From: Numenius arquata
Lineage: Eukaryota; Chordata; Aves; Charadriiformes; Scolopacidae
Assembly (NCBI RefSeq): GCF_964106895.1
Contig: NC_133585.1
Span: 52,596,857-52,660,856 of the forward strand
Direction of reading: 5' to 3'
Length of the DNA: 64,000 bases
Shown: positions 63,801 to 64,000 of the stretch, piece after piece
Position numbering within the stretch: position 1 is the stretch's first letter
Layout of the letters: each line of letters opens with the position of its first letter
Position numbers and translations under genes: made by a program
The notes under the pieces: model-generated
What the model was told of the DNA's origin: nothing
The model's input: only the letters and a program-made list of their open reading frames with translations
The model's database searches: none

Positions 63801-64000
63801 AACAGAAAGAGACAGTGAGGCTCCATGATTAACAGAAATGACAAAAACTCTGCAGAGGATACACAGAAGAAGCAGATAGACTTTCTTATGCCACATTCTT
63901 AAGCCGAAGGCCACACAGTTATATACCTTGCCTACAAAGAACGGTTTGAATATCAGAGACAACCACAACACCACTAGTTCTGCAGTTTGAGGAGAAGAAC
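57900..64000. other. Mostly single-copy noncoding stretch
   Basis: No gene or transposon is recognised to the end of the window. There are GC-richer patches at 59810-60120 and 60240-60480, with open frames up to 91 codons that resemble nothing known, a (TA)n-containing patch at 62605-62655, and a purine-rich patch at 63091-63122. Confidence 0.6.
62605..62655. repeat. Interrupted TA-rich microsatellite
   Basis: TAATATATATATAA and TAAATATATATATAATG are separated by a short ordinary sequence. Both are short dinucleotide runs. Confidence 0.75.

Noticed and set aside
1..64000. CRISPR arrays, tRNA or rRNA genes, operons, phage or plasmid modules
   Set aside because: No regularly spaced repeats, cloverleaf sequences with A and B boxes, or prokaryote-type coding density were seen.

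Overview
The window looks like nuclear DNA from a bird. The main evidence is a set of CR1 LINE fragments with the avian CR1 3' end: a pyrimidine-rich tail, the CCCAACCCAAACCATTCTATG-type terminus and the ATTCTATG octamer. A solo LTR typical of avian ERVL elements supports this. Base composition is AT-rich (by eye mid-30s % GC), CpG is sparse outside a few patches, and stop codons are dense in all frames. Nothing points to a bacterium, phage, plasmid or organelle.

I found no protein-coding gene, rRNA, tRNA, CRISPR array or operon. The longest open frame is 178 codons (39287-39823, minus strand) and resembles no family I know. The other open frames are chance frames or lie inside repeats. The window is best read as a gene desert or the inside of a very large intron; the sequence alone does not show which.

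Layout. 1-6624: single-copy AT-rich DNA. 6625-6742: short minus-strand CR1 tail, followed by a (TA)n run. 6766-13350: single-copy DNA. 13352-13895: ERVL-type solo LTR on the plus strand, with an internal duplication over its poly(A) signal. 16680-16916: AT-rich inverted-repeat microsatellite block, then the largest young CR1 (17016-17893, plus), which begins at the reverse-transcriptase DD motif. 22933-24300: two very old, decayed CR1-clade remnants head to tail. 33293-33525: CR1 tail (plus). 38079-38107: minimal CR1 tip (minus). 46298-46366 and 52770-52881: local tandem duplications. 47761-47789: T29 run. 51745-51910: probable old CR1 tail (minus). 55230-55279: strictly alternating pyrimidine/purine tract. 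56607-56902: CR1 tail with a duplicated, partly inverted tip (minus). 57868-57899: perfect 14-bp hairpin. The rest is apparently single-copy.

No genes work together here. The readable biology is the record of retroelement insertions of several ages, a few non-B-DNA-prone sequences, and some repeat-free, CpG-retaining patches (notably 38270-38830 and 21060-21340) that are reasonable candidates for conserved regulatory elements. I did not find a convincing undescribed system.
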